A DNA stretch of 64,000 bases from contig JAJCZL010000046.1 of the NCBI GenBank assembly GCA_029262415.1, positions 16,878 to 80,877 on the forward strand, in the 5' to 3' direction. The translations under genes and the position numbers were made by a program. This stretch comes from Deltaproteobacteria bacterium. Its GTDB lineage: Bacteria > Desulfobacterota > Binatia > UBA1149 > JAJCZL01. Below, one piece after another: positions 51,620 through 60,430 of the stretch (position 1 is the stretch's first letter; every line of letters starts with the position of its first letter). Below the pieces are notes generated by a model. That model was not told where the DNA came from, ran no database searches, and saw only the letters and a list, made by a program, of their open reading frames with translations.

Positions 51620-53653
51620 TTACTGTTCTTCTTTTAAGAGACTTACGGCGTCGCCGCACTGGTGCATCGAGAATCCGTAGTAAGGATTACGCGGCCGCTC
51701 GTCTCGCTGGACCCAGCCGCTGCCCGCCATCGGACAGTGGAAAGCGAAGAGCTGGGTTTTGATGTTGGCCGGTCCGACCAGGGCGATCAGCCCGGTGATC
51801 TGCTCGGAGAGATCACTGAAATGCGCGCGCACCGTATCAAGCGATCGGTCCTGCATGAGATCCAACGCTTCTCGTGCCGCGGTAGCGTGTTCGCGCGAGG
51901 CTTGACGCCCCCGCCCTTCGCCTTCAGCGCCGGCCATGAACTTGTCGAGCGGTTCTTTTAGCGCCCGCACCGCGGTATCGACCCGTTCGTGGTCGTCTTG
52001 TGAGAGGACCTGCTGGAGGTCCAGGTAGCGCTCGATGACCGGCTCGGCGAAACCGGCAAGGTCAGATGCCGATCCGATGCTCGGTGTCTCAACCGCCACG
52101 GCGTGAGCGTGTTCGTCGTGAGCGTCCGCGGGCTGCTCCTTTGAGCCGACGGCTTCGGTGACGACCGTAGCCGCTCCGCCGCGTTTCTGCTCGATCATTT
52201 TCAACACCGCCTCGCGCAGCTTCGATTCGCTGTCCAAGAGAAACTGTCCGCTTGTAACGACGAGTTCCCCGCCGCCGAGACCGTCTAGGACTTCGATGTA
52301 GTCTTCACTTAGGCTGACGCCGGTACGGATCGAGCGCGGCTCGAATCGTCCCTCGCCGAGTGCGACGAAAGCAACCTGCCGTTTGCCGGTGTCGATAACT
52401 GCCGAGCGCGGAACCTGCAGGCCTTCTCTGCCGAGATCAGCCTTTAGCTGAACGTCGGCAAACATTCCCGGTTTGAGTTCTAAGTGCGGATTGTCGAACT
52501 CGAGTCGCACCTTCACCGTGCGGGTTTTCGTATCGACAGTCGGGTAAACGTAGACAACCTTTCCTTGGACTCTCTTCCCCGGCAGATAGGAAAGTTCCAT
52601 CGTGGCATCTTGGCCGACCTTGACGAATGCCACCTCGTTCTCGTAGATGTCGACGTACACCCAAACCCGAGAGAGGTCGGCAATGGTGTAGAGTTTCATC
52701 CCGGGTCTGATTTGCATCCCGTCGCGGGCCATCTTTTCGACGATGATCCCGGTATGCGGGCTGCGGATCGTTACCGTTCTCGAGGGCTTTCCGCGGCGTG
52801 CGAGTTCGTCGATCTCCTGATCGCCGATGTCGAAGAGTTCCAGCCGCAGCCGGGCTGATTGAGCCAGGCTACGCATGTCCCTTGCAGCTTCCGGCAGCGT
52901 CTCTGACATCACTGAATCCTTGTTTCTCATGGCAAGGAGATATTCTTCTTGTGATGAGTAGATCTGCGGCGAGTACACGCTGAAAAGCGGCTTACCTTTT
53001 TCGATCTGCTGGCCGGTATAGTCGGCGAAGAGCTCCTCGATCCAACCGTCGAACTTGGTCGTTACGTCGCGAACCATCTGTTCGTCGTAGTCGATAGATC
53101 CCACCGTACGTACGGTTCTCACGATCGGCTTGCGCTCCACAGGTGCAGTCCGCACACCCATATTCTGAACGACCACCGGCGAGATGGTGATCGCCACGTC
53201 ATCTCCCGCCGCGCTTTCGTCCTCGTAGACAGGAATGAGATCCATACCCATCGGGCTCTTGCCGGGCCGGTCAGATACGAAGTTAGGGTCCATAGGAGCG
53301 CGCCAATACTTCACCTTACGCTCTCCACCTGCGGAGGCTTTGGCCTTGCGTGTAGTGCCGGTTTCGACCTTAACGGGGGTTAGATTCATCCCGCAGATAG
53401 GGCATGTACCCGGAGTTTCAGAGAGCACCTGCGGGTGCATGCCGCAGGTATAGAGCTGGCCGCTACCATGCTCATGAGTCTCGCCGGTTGCATCGGCCTG
53501 CGGGGCCGCAGAGCCGCCGCCCGTGTCCGTCTCCGGCCATAGCGTCAGCACCGCGATGGCTACCAGCGCAGCGATGGCGAGTCCTACCCAGATGCGCGCG
53601 GCACCGCGTTCACTACGTGACTGTTTAGAGGAAATGTTCGGTGTATGGTTCAT
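51620..53653 (-). CDS. cusB: CusB-type periplasmic adaptor with metal-binding and DUF3347 domains
   Basis: A 677-aa membrane-fusion protein linking CusA to CusC. After an N-terminal anchor helix it has a heavy-metal-binding YHS-like domain (LYTCGMHPQVLSETPGTCPICGMNL) and a second degenerate one (APMDPNFVSDRPGKSPMGMDLIPVYED). The barrel-sandwich and beta-barrel adaptor domains follow (VRTVRTVGSIDYDEQMVRDV; IRSPHTGIIVEKMARDGMQI). Residues about 550-677 form a DUF3347 domain ending FHCPMAGSGW...NPYYGFSMHQCG. Such methionine/cysteine-rich termini are typical of Cu(I)/Ag(I) systems. Starts within the cusC stop (ATGA). Confidence 0.95.
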   Translation of the reverse strand: MNHTPNISSKQSRSERGAARIWVGLAIAALVAIAVLTLWPETDTGGGSAAPQADATGETHEHGSGQLYTCGMHPQVLSETPGTCPICGMNLTPVKVETGTTRKAKASAGGERKVKYWRAPMDPNFVSDRPGKSPMGMDLIPVYEDESAAGDDVAITISPVVVQNMGVRTAPVERKPIVRTVRTVGSIDYDEQMVRDVTTKFDGWIEELFADYTGQQIEKGKPLFSVYSPQIYSSQEEYLLAMRNKDSVMSETLPEAARDMRSLAQSARLRLELFDIGDQEIDELARRGKPSRTVTIRSPHTGIIVEKMARDGMQIRPGMKLYTIADLSRVWVYVDIYENEVAFVKVGQDATMELSYLPGKRVQGKVVYVYPTVDTKTRTVKVRLEFDNPHLELKPGMFADVQLKADLGREGLQVPRSAVIDTGKRQVAFVALGEGRFEPRSIRTGVSLSEDYIEVLDGLGGGELVVTSGQFLLDSESKLREAVLKMIEQKRGGAATVVTEAVGSKEQPADAHDEHAHAVAVETPSIGSASDLAGFAEPVIERYLDLQQVLSQDDHERVDTAVRALKEPLDKFMAGAEGEGRGRQASREHATAAREALDLMQDRSLDTVRAHFSDLSEQITGLIALVGPANIKTQLFAFHCPMAGSGWVQRDERPRNPYYGFSMHQCGDAVSLLKEEQ

Positions 53654-55110
53654 GAGTCTACCTGCGCATTCTTGTTTGAGACTTCGATCGGCCGTCCGAT
53701 CAGTCGCTCGAGTTCAGACAGTTCCTGCTCGAACGAACTCAAGCTCTTCTCATAGGAGATCTCGAAATCGAGGAGACGTCTCCAGTTCTCTATGAATGTA
53801 AGAAAATCCAACTGTCCGGCCCGATACGCCGATACGGTCGCATCGAGCGTTTGGCGTGCCGTGGGGATGATCACCTGCCCGAACAGTTCAACGAGACGCT
53901 GCTCCGTCTCGACCTTGAGAAGCGCCTCTTCGATAAGAAACGCAGTCGTGTCCTCCGCGTCGGCAAGTGACTCGCGGCTCGCGCTGAGCCGTGCCGAGGC
54001 CTCACCGCGTCCGGCCGATAATCTCTCGAACCAGATCGGCAGCGTTATGCCTAGATTCACCTGCCAATGATCCTCGCCGTCGGCAACCGGACTGAGACCG
54101 GACTCCGAGACCTCGGTGTACTGGTAGCCGACAGTCAGGTCGGGCATGTACTCGAGTTTGGCGAGTTTTAGAGATGCGCGGGCACGTTCTATTCGCTCCT
54201 TTGCGGCAGCTATCTCAGGGTTCTCGGCGGCTGCGACGGCGAGCAGCGCGTCCAGTTCTAACGTTACCTTTGTCGGCTGAATAGGGTCGGTTCGCGGTAA
54301 GGGTCGGCCGACGTTATAGGCCATCAGGCGGTTGAGCCGCGCGCTCGCAGTGTCGCGGTGCTGTCGCAACGTGACTAGCTCGTTCTCCAGGTTGGCGAGC
54401 TCCACTTGCGCACGAAGCACGTCTTGTTGGGGAACAGCACCGGCTTCGTACTTGCGCGCGGCGATGTTTCGAAAATCGCGAAGCAACCCTTTGCTTCTAG
54501 TGGTGAGTTCTATCGCGCGGTCGCTAAAGTAGAGCAAGTAGTAGGCCCGGCTGACATCGGCGACCAATTGCAGATGCGTAGCGCGGTAGGCCTCGTACGT
54601 AGCCGCAGCGGTATGCGAGGCTACCTGTCCACGAACGTAAAGTTTGGCCGGAAACGGGATCTTCTGGCTGATCCCGTAAACGCTGTTAACTCGGCCACCC
54701 GCAGTCTCGGTGAGTCCGCCCGTCGGCGGCACGACCGAGAGAAGCGGATCGGGAAGGCTGGTCATTTGAGCGATCTGATAGCCTTCAGCCTCTGCCTCAC
54801 GCCGGGCGCGTTCCAGTTTGGGGTTGCGTGACAGCGCAACGGCCAGATAGTCCTCAGCCGTAGGCTTGAGCGGCAACTGAAACTCCGGCTCTCCTGATAC
54901 AGAAGGCCGTTGTAGCGAGACACTCGGCTTCACGTCCGTGTAGTCGCGGTATGCCTTGCGGTTCTGACCAAGCAGAGCAGGGCTACAGCCTGACAGCGCA
55001 ACTGTAATCACCATCGCCGTCAACGCAGAGTGAATGGCGATACTCGTCACCCGTGGTCGCTTTCTAAATGCATTCATGAGTGGCCTCATTTCATCGTTCT
55101 CTTTTCGCAT
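53650..55110 (-). CDS. cusC: CusC/TolC-family outer-membrane channel
   Basis: A 486-aa outer-membrane efflux protein. The signal region contains ITVALSGCSPALL, a lipobox-like SGC. Two OEP repeats of long helices follow (DYLAVALSRNPKLERARREAEAEGYQIAQMTSLPDP and EIAAAKERIERARASLKLAKLEYMPDLTVGYQYTE). It would form the trimeric exit duct with CusBA. Its start shares TAATG with the cytochrome gene stop, and its own stop overlaps cusB. Confidence 0.93.
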   Translation of the reverse strand: MRKENDEMRPLMNAFRKRPRVTSIAIHSALTAMVITVALSGCSPALLGQNRKAYRDYTDVKPSVSLQRPSVSGEPEFQLPLKPTAEDYLAVALSRNPKLERARREAEAEGYQIAQMTSLPDPLLSVVPPTGGLTETAGGRVNSVYGISQKIPFPAKLYVRGQVASHTAAATYEAYRATHLQLVADVSRAYYLLYFSDRAIELTTRSKGLLRDFRNIAARKYEAGAVPQQDVLRAQVELANLENELVTLRQHRDTASARLNRLMAYNVGRPLPRTDPIQPTKVTLELDALLAVAAAENPEIAAAKERIERARASLKLAKLEYMPDLTVGYQYTEVSESGLSPVADGEDHWQVNLGITLPIWFERLSAGRGEASARLSASRESLADAEDTTAFLIEEALLKVETEQRLVELFGQVIIPTARQTLDATVSAYRAGQLDFLTFIENWRRLLDFEISYEKSLSSFEQELSELERLIGRPIEVSNKNAQVDS

Positions 55111-55706
55111 TAGTGGCGGTGATCCCCGTGCCGCGCCGGCGGCGCCCCCTCAAGGAGTGGCTTTTCCAACCCGGCCTCAACGGCGGCAGGTGGACTCACT
55201 GGGTTTAGTGTTCTCATATACGCAAGCTCACCGTCGGTAATAGCCGGCAGATGGCGGATGAAATGGACGAGCCCCCAGCTGCCGTGACTATCTTGGCCGT
55301 CTCCCGACCCCCAAGCCGGCATGCCCGTGAGACGAACTCCGTTCGTGATGATGTAGAAGAGCTCTCCGTCCGTCAGAGATTGCGTATCGACGTCTCGCAT
55401 ATCGGGAGCCTTCGGGTAGAGATTGCGGCCAATCTCGGTCTCGCCACTACCGTTGTTAGCGTGGCACATCGCACAGTGGTCGGCGAAATGAGCTCGGGCT
55501 TCGGCGAGTATCTGCGGCGTCGGCGCGACCGGGTTTACCGCGCTTGACGCACTTCTGGGCATCGCGACACGCTTTGCGATTCTGGCGACAAGAGCTTCAA
55601 TCGCCGACGGCTCCTCGCGCGCGCTGAAGCCGCTCCCCGCAAACAGGACGAAGGCAACACACCCAGCAAGGCCGACGCCGACAATCAATATAAGAAGTTT
55701 CTTCAT
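55110..55706 (-). CDS. Monoheme cytochrome c lipoprotein
   Basis: A 198-aa protein from ATG 55706, MKKLLILIVGVGLAGC, with a lipobox. The class I cytochrome domain has the heme site CAMCHANNGSGETEIGRNLYPKAPDM and the Met ligand in LTGMPAWGSGDGQD. The C-terminal tail is HGDHRH, possibly metal-binding. Such cytochromes often precede cusCBA in environmental bacteria, suggesting a redox role in copper handling. An upstream extension of the frame to 55814 is not used. Confidence 0.88.
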   Translation of the reverse strand: MKKLLILIVGVGLAGCVAFVLFAGSGFSAREEPSAIEALVARIAKRVAMPRSASSAVNPVAPTPQILAEARAHFADHCAMCHANNGSGETEIGRNLYPKAPDMRDVDTQSLTDGELFYIITNGVRLTGMPAWGSGDGQDSHGSWGLVHFIRHLPAITDGELAYMRTLNPVSPPAAVEAGLEKPLLEGAPPARHGDHRH

Positions 55707-55998
55707 TCGTTCATCCGTCCGGGTTCGCTCCCTCCCTGGGAGTCGTCTTATCAATCCCCTACAACTTTCAATCGGCCCAGCCGGTTGAAGCGGGTACAAG
55801 GGCAAGCGCCGCACGCGGCGAGGCGTACCTAAAGGGGTCGAGACCTCGGACAGCGGGCAAGCGACTCAAAGCAGTTCGGCTTCGAGCGACGCCGGAGCAT
55901 GCCGACGCAACAGCGCGGCACGGCAGACTCAAGCGTCGGGCTCACCCCGGGGCGCTAAGCTTGCAGCGCCGAGGTCGACCCTAAGTAGTGGTGAGGAA

Positions 55999-56469
55999 TC
56001 AGATGAGGAACGAGGCGTTGGTTAAGTAAATAGGTGGACTGTGCTCGTGAAGATCAACAAGCGTCGGGCTCGGAACTGAGGGCTCGGGAAAAGTCAGCTC
56101 GGAGAATAGAAAAGCAACGGTAACGAGACCGTGCTGGGCATCGAATCCGACACCCTGCTCAATCGTAACGTCGTTCTTACCGGTCAGCTCACAGCAGGAA
56201 CGAGTCGGGGCACCATCGCGAGAGTTCGGCGAACTACCATGATGTGGTGCAGCCTGGTGGCGAGCACTGTGGTCCTCGGAGTGAACTGAATGCGCACCGG
56301 CAACCGCGGTTGTCGGCAGCAGGCCGGCCAGAGTGTGACAGTCCGGCTGAGAGCTGGAGAAATCCTCGATGGGGGCGACCAAGCAGCAGCAGAGCAGCAT
56401 GTATGGGAGCCACGCGCTGGCCACCAACATCGTCGTCAGCCGGGATTTTCGCAGTTTCGAGAAACTCAT
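55999..56469 (-). CDS. Secreted His/Cys-rich small protein of the metal cluster
   Basis: A 156-aa protein with an N-terminal hydrophobic segment containing a cysteine run (LPYMLLCCCLVAP). A His-rich stretch follows (HSVHSEDHSARHQAAPHHGSSP), then a CC pair (TRSCCELTG) and a hydrophobic end FPEPSVPSPTLVDLHEHSPPIYL. This is the usual profile of the small protein that opens cus/czc-like operons and is thought to bind or sense metal; no named family is certain. The 292-base gap to the cytochrome gene holds no gene I can support. Confidence 0.7.
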   Translation of the reverse strand: MSFSKLRKSRLTTMLVASAWLPYMLLCCCLVAPIEDFSSSQPDCHTLAGLLPTTAVAGAHSVHSEDHSARHQAAPHHGSSPNSRDGAPTRSCCELTGKNDVTIEQGVGFDAQHGLVTVAFLFSELTFPEPSVPSPTLVDLHEHSPPIYLTNASFLI

Positions 56470-56581
56470 CGCTCCAATCGTCCTAGTTCAACGGTCCTCT
56501 GAAGATACTGCACAGTATGGTTCAGGTAGTCAACCACAACTTTGCGCCCTCAGCATCACGACACAACCCACACTCTCGCCC

Positions 56582-57112
56582 CTAACGGCCCGCCGGTGCC
56601 GAAACACACGCCTTCGCGACAGCGCAAAGCGTACCGCATAAGCCGAGGATACAAAGGCCTGCACCGGGAATCGCAAGGAACGAAAGCGACTCTTTGGCAG
56701 CGCTGGTACTCCCCAAGCCGGGAGCCGCGAGCCCGGCCAGGAGCCAATACAGCGGGTAGATGAGAGCACCGGAACCAAAGGCCACTGCGCTCAGCTTGGC
56801 GATCGTTTCAAGGCGGCACAGCAGAATAAGAGCCACGATAGATCCGAGCGCCGCAGATCCTATGGCTCCTCCGTGCATATGAGCCCTCTTCAGATACTCC
56901 CATGACTTCTTCACAACGGCATCTTTCGCCGCGGTATCCCCGTGATAAACGGACTCCAAGACGGCCGTTCCGGAATCGTCGAGGTGCTGCTTGATTGAGC
57001 TTTCCACCGAGCCAAACAGGCCGCCTAGGACAAAGCCGAACAAAATCGCGACAAGCGATAGGCAAACTCCTACGGCGATAGGTTTAGGAACGATATGCAT
57101 CTGCGTATTCAT
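56582..57112 (-). CDS. Hypothetical membrane protein (176 aa)
   Basis: Four to five hydrophobic segments: PIAVGVCLSLVAILFGFVLGGLFG, AIGSAALGSIVALILLCRLETIA, AFGSGALIYPLYWLLAGLAAPG and LAIPGAGLCILGLCGTLCAVA. Between the first two lies a periplasmic loop, SIKQHLDDSGTAVLESVYHGDTAAKDAVVKKSWEYLKRAHMHG. The HMHG motif resembles heme-copper-oxidase-like or DUF420-type membrane proteins, but the match is weak. It could belong to the metal cluster or to the old edge of the cassette array. Confidence 0.65.
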   Translation of the reverse strand: MNTQMHIVPKPIAVGVCLSLVAILFGFVLGGLFGSVESSIKQHLDDSGTAVLESVYHGDTAAKDAVVKKSWEYLKRAHMHGGAIGSAALGSIVALILLCRLETIAKLSAVAFGSGALIYPLYWLLAGLAAPGLGSTSAAKESLSFLAIPGAGLCILGLCGTLCAVAKACVSAPAGR

Positions 57113-57223
57113 TGTTTGCCATCTCCGCTATTGGTTCACATTAGGTTCTAGTTCTCAATGGTTGCCCGTGAAAGCCCGGCAGCGACGAAAGGGACGCTGA
57201 GCCCGGCATCGTGATGGACGAGG

Positions 57224-57412
57224 CTATGCCGGCCGCCAGACTCGATACTCGACGCCGAGTCCCGGAAGGATGTGACCCTCGCCGATAAAGAACGTCGTGT
57301 TGACCCACGCGTATCGTTCGTCGCCGGTCTTGATGCGCGGGTTCGTGAATAAGTACCCCCGCATCGAGGCCGGCAAGTTTCGTTTTCGCCTCGCCGGCAC
57401 GTCAGTCTCCAA
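57224..57412 (-). pseudogene. DUF3237-like C-terminal fragment
   Basis: The 62 residues SMRGYLFTNPRIKTGDERYAWVNTTFFIGEG and GVEYRVWRPA match the C-terminal half of DUF3237 proteins, which are normally about 150 aa. Only a TTG at 57412 is available as a start and the N-terminal half is not found upstream, where the GFA gene ends. It is probably a gene remnant. Confidence 0.5.
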
Positions 57413-57427
57413 GCACAGCTTGGACCG

Positions 57428-57901
57428 CTATCGTCTCATGCCGGTGCACGACGGCTCATCCAACTGCTTGCCCGAACCACCCAGCGGAGCCGGGAGGTTC
57501 TCGAACTTCGGCAACCCATCGGCCATGTGCATAACGCCTTCGCCGTAGAAGGAGTGGAAGGTGGACTCGAACGCCAGACCCGAGCCGTCAAGGGTCATCG
57601 CGTAGACCACTGTCATGCCGATCTTCGGTTTGCGGTTGAGTACAGCGCCGCCGCAGCGCTTGCACGACGAGCGAGCGCTCGGCCCGTCGGACCCCTGCTT
57701 GTTGAATTCTATGAGGCCGTCCTGCCCGGCGGTCACCTTGACCATGGCGTCAGGCCATACCGCCCATGCGTTGACGGGCGCACTGTGCCACTTGCGACAC
57801 GACTCGCAATGGCAGATGCCGGCGGCAGCGGGCTGTCCCTGCACCTCGACCTCAACCGCACCGCAGAAACATCCGCCTTTGAACCTCTGAGTTTCCGACA
57901 T
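57428..57901 (-). CDS. GFA-family (CENP-V/GFA) zinc protein
   Basis: A 157-aa protein of the glutathione-dependent formaldehyde-activating enzyme family. Structural zinc ligands are in GGCFCGAVEVEV and SSCKRCGGAVL, the catalytic-type triad in ICHCESCRKWHSAPVNAW. Most family members are not true Gfa enzymes and the substrate is unknown. GGAGG precedes the start. It lies just left of the clear cassette array; no strong attC is seen downstream. Confidence 0.9.
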   Translation of the reverse strand: MSETQRFKGGCFCGAVEVEVQGQPAAAGICHCESCRKWHSAPVNAWAVWPDAMVKVTAGQDGLIEFNKQGSDGPSARSSCKRCGGAVLNRKPKIGMTVVYAMTLDGSGLAFESTFHSFYGEGVMHMADGLPKFENLPAPLGGSGKQLDEPSCTGMRR

Positions 57902-58031
57902 GAGAATGCCTCCGTCACGACTCGGGCGAAGTCGCGCTTACAAAGCGCAACCTAGCTATTTGCCCGGACTTTCCCCAGGAGTAATTCTTTCGCGTCTCCC
58001 TTTGCGTGCCGTTGGTAGACCGCTATCTCAG

Positions 58032-58898
58032 CTACTTCGTGCCAACCGCGATGACGAGTTCACATGGTCCCCTGAACCCGCCCTCGCCCTCGAACTCGCA
58101 CAGCCTCTCCTCGATCTCTTGCCAGGCTTGATCTTTCTCCTCGTCGGAGAGGCCCGACAGCATCTGATGAAGCGCGCCAAAGGACTCTTTCTCAAACGAG
58201 AGACATTCGGCGGCGGACTCGACTCTCAAGGGCGCGGCAACCACCTTGACCTTCACGTCCTTGAATCCAGCATCGATGAATGCACTCTCAAGCACCTTGT
58301 CGCCTCCCAAGCTAAATGGACCCGGCTGCCCGGGCAACGGCGGAGGAAGCTTTGCCCGACGTCTGATGATCGAGACCGGAACCGAGAAGAAGCCGTTGTT
58401 TTCGGCCGTCGAGTAGACCATCGCCGCGACCTTGCCTCCCTTCTTGAGCACATGTCGCATCCCGGCAAGCGCGCGCTGCTGATCGGGAAAGTAGATCATG
58501 CCGACACGTGAGATGACGGCATCGAATGTACCTGCCTCCAGTTCATCAAGGCTCTCGCCATCCAGCTCGCGGGTCTCCACATTGCTCAGCCCGGCTTCTC
58601 GTGCCTTCGTCGCAGCAAACTCGAGAATGCTCGGGGAGAGATCCGTGGCCAGCACGCGACCACTCGGGCCGACTCGGCTCGCTACGATCATCGTCTGATC
58701 GCCGGCTCCCGCGGCAACGTCAAGAACGTGGCTGCCTTTCCCGACCTCGGCCATATCGAGCATCGTCTCCGTGGGGGCTCCCAGCCACTCGGACAAGAGA
58801 GGCGCCCATCGATCCCATGCCTCGGCGGCTGATTCCCACTGCTTCAGAGTCGCTTGTTTGTAACCAATGGGGTCGAACTTCGGCTTGTCATCGTTCAT
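58032..58898 (-). CDS. Class I SAM-dependent methyltransferase
   Basis: A 288-aa enzyme from ATG 58898 (GGGGAAGCTG upstream). Motif I is VLDVAAGAGDQTMIVA, with later motifs RVLATDLSPSILEFAA, RELDGESL and DAVISRVGMIYFPDQQRALAGM. This looks like the UbiE/Methyltransf_11 group. Acceptor unknown. It is the leftmost likely cassette gene: an attC-like site lies just upstream (58940-59010). Its own downstream site is weak (ACCAAC near 58010, GGTTGCGC near 57950). Confidence 0.85.
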   Translation of the reverse strand: MNDDKPKFDPIGYKQATLKQWESAAEAWDRWAPLLSEWLGAPTETMLDMAEVGKGSHVLDVAAGAGDQTMIVASRVGPSGRVLATDLSPSILEFAATKAREAGLSNVETRELDGESLDELEAGTFDAVISRVGMIYFPDQQRALAGMRHVLKKGGKVAAMVYSTAENNGFFSVPVSIIRRRAKLPPPLPGQPGPFSLGGDKVLESAFIDAGFKDVKVKVVAAPLRVESAAECLSFEKESFGALHQMLSGLSDEEKDQAWQEIEERLCEFEGEGGFRGPCELVIAVGTK

Positions 58899-58939
58899 CA
58901 GCTTCCCCTGGTTCGTGTGAAGGTCCGGTTGGCACAAGC

Positions 58940-59010
58940 GGTCAACGACCAAGCTCACGTGATGCGATGTAGCGCTGCGGAATAGCGGTCGGGTGCAGCG
59001 CCTTGTCAGC
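58940..59010 (-). repeat. attC-like site of cassette 6
   Basis: In cassette orientation it runs from GCTGACAAGGCGCTGCACC to GGTCGTTGACC. A GCGCTGC...GCAGCGC stem and terminal pairing give the folded shape of an attC site. The outer boxes are degenerate (GCTGAC, GTTGACC). Confidence 0.6.
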
Positions 59011-59018
59011 AGTCGCTT

Positions 59019-59405
59019 TCACTCCGCGTGGGTTCTTTTTGGCATGAGATACCACAGGACAAATGCCACCAGAAATAAAGCTGGAACATCGCCCAGCAGA
59101 TTCGCCCGTTCAGTCTCATCGACGATGGCTTGAACCAACATTATCCCACCATGAACGATACTCGACCAAATCGTGAACCATATAAGGCTGGCATTAGCTA
59201 AAGGGTCTTTCGCAGCTCGAATCAAGAAAACCCCCAAGGTAGCGTAAACGCCCATAATCATCTGCTCGTATTCGGGTTGCCGTGGCGTCCATCCCCAACC
59301 CGACGGCCATACCCACATCATCATCACGTAGATTCCTGCGACGAAAATGATGCCAAACACATTAAGAGCAACTTTCAAATACTTGAGCTCTTCTTCTTGT
59401 TGCAT
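59019..59405 (-). CDS. Cassette gene: small membrane protein (128 aa)
   Basis: Four membrane segments: VALNVFGIIFVAGIYVMMMWVW, MIMGVYATLGVFLIRAA, ASLIWFTIWSSIVHGGIMLVQAI and VPALFLVAFVLWYLMP. Family not named with confidence (resembles DUF6632-type proteins). GGAGAAATCTC precedes the ATG. It is enclosed by attC-like sites at 58940-59010 and 59435-59494, so it forms a single-gene integron cassette. Confidence 0.8.
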   Translation of the reverse strand: MQQEEELKYLKVALNVFGIIFVAGIYVMMMWVWPSGWGWTPRQPEYEQMIMGVYATLGVFLIRAAKDPLANASLIWFTIWSSIVHGGIMLVQAIVDETERANLLGDVPALFLVAFVLWYLMPKRTHAE

Positions 59406-59434
59406 GAGATTTCTCCTCTCGTATTTTTAGAGAC

Positions 59435-59494
59435 TGCTAACGCTTAGCATCAGCGGCGGCGCGCAGGGCCGTGTGCTGCATACCGTTGTTGGGC
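59435..59494 (-). repeat. attC site of cassette 5 (60 bp)
   Basis: In cassette orientation the site opens with the inverse core GCCCAAC, continues AACGGTATGCAGCACACGG, and closes with GCTAAGC and GTTAGCA. CTTAGC/GCTAAG-type inner boxes and the GC-rich stem are typical. The gene of this cassette ends inside the site. Confidence 0.85.
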
Positions 59495-60255
59495 GGCGCG
59501 ACTCCGCCTCTTGGGCTTGGGTCGTGCTCAGCTACTTTGCCGGCCGGCGGCCGGGCATACCAACACATATCGCAGACATCGTCTCCCGCCGACATTGTAT
59601 GAGGTCGTTCGTAGTGTCCCTTTTGCTGAAAGCCACCGTCAATCAGCGCGTACGTGAGCGCCCAGTCGTAAGAACACCAAGACACTCGGAATGCTTCGAT
59701 CTCTCCGCGGTCACCATGGCGATCTACGTAGTCGCGCACCGCCTGATGAGGCGGACAGTGAGTCCAGAAGGTACAGTAGCGGTCAGCTTCGCTCCACGCT
59801 TTGACTTCGTAGCCAGGCCTGCCGGGAGAACTGAATGGATAGACCATGAACATACGAAGGACCAAATTCATCTGTTGTTGCGGATCTCGGTGAACAAGTC
59901 TTGCGACCAGTCTTGGAACAGCAACCATTTTTGCGTAGATCTTCCACCCGACATCCGCTACGAGCTCGGCTGCATAAGTTTGCTCTACTCCACGCTTGAC
60001 AACCGCGTGATATGCCGCGACCGTGAACAAGGCGAGCAGAGTATTGAGCCGATTGCCACGGGTTGGCAGGCGTTCGAGGTTCGCCTCCGACAACAGCTGA
60101 TACAGTTCCTCCCGCGCGCGATCCAAGACCTGGTTGACGTCGTGGCGAAGGAACCGGCCCCGCTCCGGGTTACCCCGCTCGATCGATCGTCCCTCGAGGA
60201 CTTGGTAGGCGGCTCGTCTGGCCGCGCGATGGATGACGAACAGTGCGAATCGCAT
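59437..60255 (-). CDS. Cassette gene: ATC-hydrolase-like protein (272 aa)
   Basis: The C-terminal half resembles L-2-amino-thiazoline-4-carboxylic acid hydrolase proteins: SEADRYCTFWTHCPPHQAVRDYV, then VSWCSYDWALTYALIDGGFQQKGHYERPHTMSAGDDVCDMCWY, with the conserved cysteines and the MSxGDxxCD motif. The N-terminal half is helical (RFLRHDVNQVLDRAREELYQLL). The last 18 residues (PPNNGMQHTALRAAADAKR) are simply translated attC, as is common for cassette genes. AGGAGATCAACG precedes the ATG. Function inferred from the fold only. Confidence 0.7.
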   Translation of the reverse strand: MRFALFVIHRAARRAAYQVLEGRSIERGNPERGRFLRHDVNQVLDRAREELYQLLSEANLERLPTRGNRLNTLLALFTVAAYHAVVKRGVEQTYAAELVADVGWKIYAKMVAVPRLVARLVHRDPQQQMNLVLRMFMVYPFSSPGRPGYEVKAWSEADRYCTFWTHCPPHQAVRDYVDRHGDRGEIEAFRVSWCSYDWALTYALIDGGFQQKGHYERPHTMSAGDDVCDMCWYARPPAGKVAEHDPSPRGGVAPPNNGMQHTALRAAADAKR

Positions 60256-60334
60256 CGTTGATCTCCTATGTCATGCCCGCATTGGGCTCTTGAGAGCTGA
60301 TCTCTAACTCAGAGAGCAGGCGCTTCTTCGCCCC

Positions 60335-60424
60335 GCCCACCGCTTGGCGGATGAGCGACCGACCCGCCCACCGTTGCTTTCTAAGTTAACCCTCATGCCG
60401 GTCCGCTCCATGCGCTGGTTAGGC
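60335..60424 (-). repeat. attC site of cassette 4 (90 bp)
   Basis: In cassette orientation it starts GCCTAACCAGCGCATGGAG and ends with GGTGGGC. It aligns closely with the site at 61630-61716 (shared CGCATGGAGC, GACCGGCATGA, CAACGGTGGG, GGTCG, CGCTCAT blocks), showing related attC sites. The stop of the upstream lipoprotein lies 7 bases before it. Confidence 0.88.
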
Positions 60425-60430
60425 GCCGGG

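Noticed and set aside
57950..58025. Possible attC after the methyltransferase gene
   Set aside because: Only ACCAAC and GGTTGC fragments remain, with no convincing inner pairing, so it was not listed as a site.
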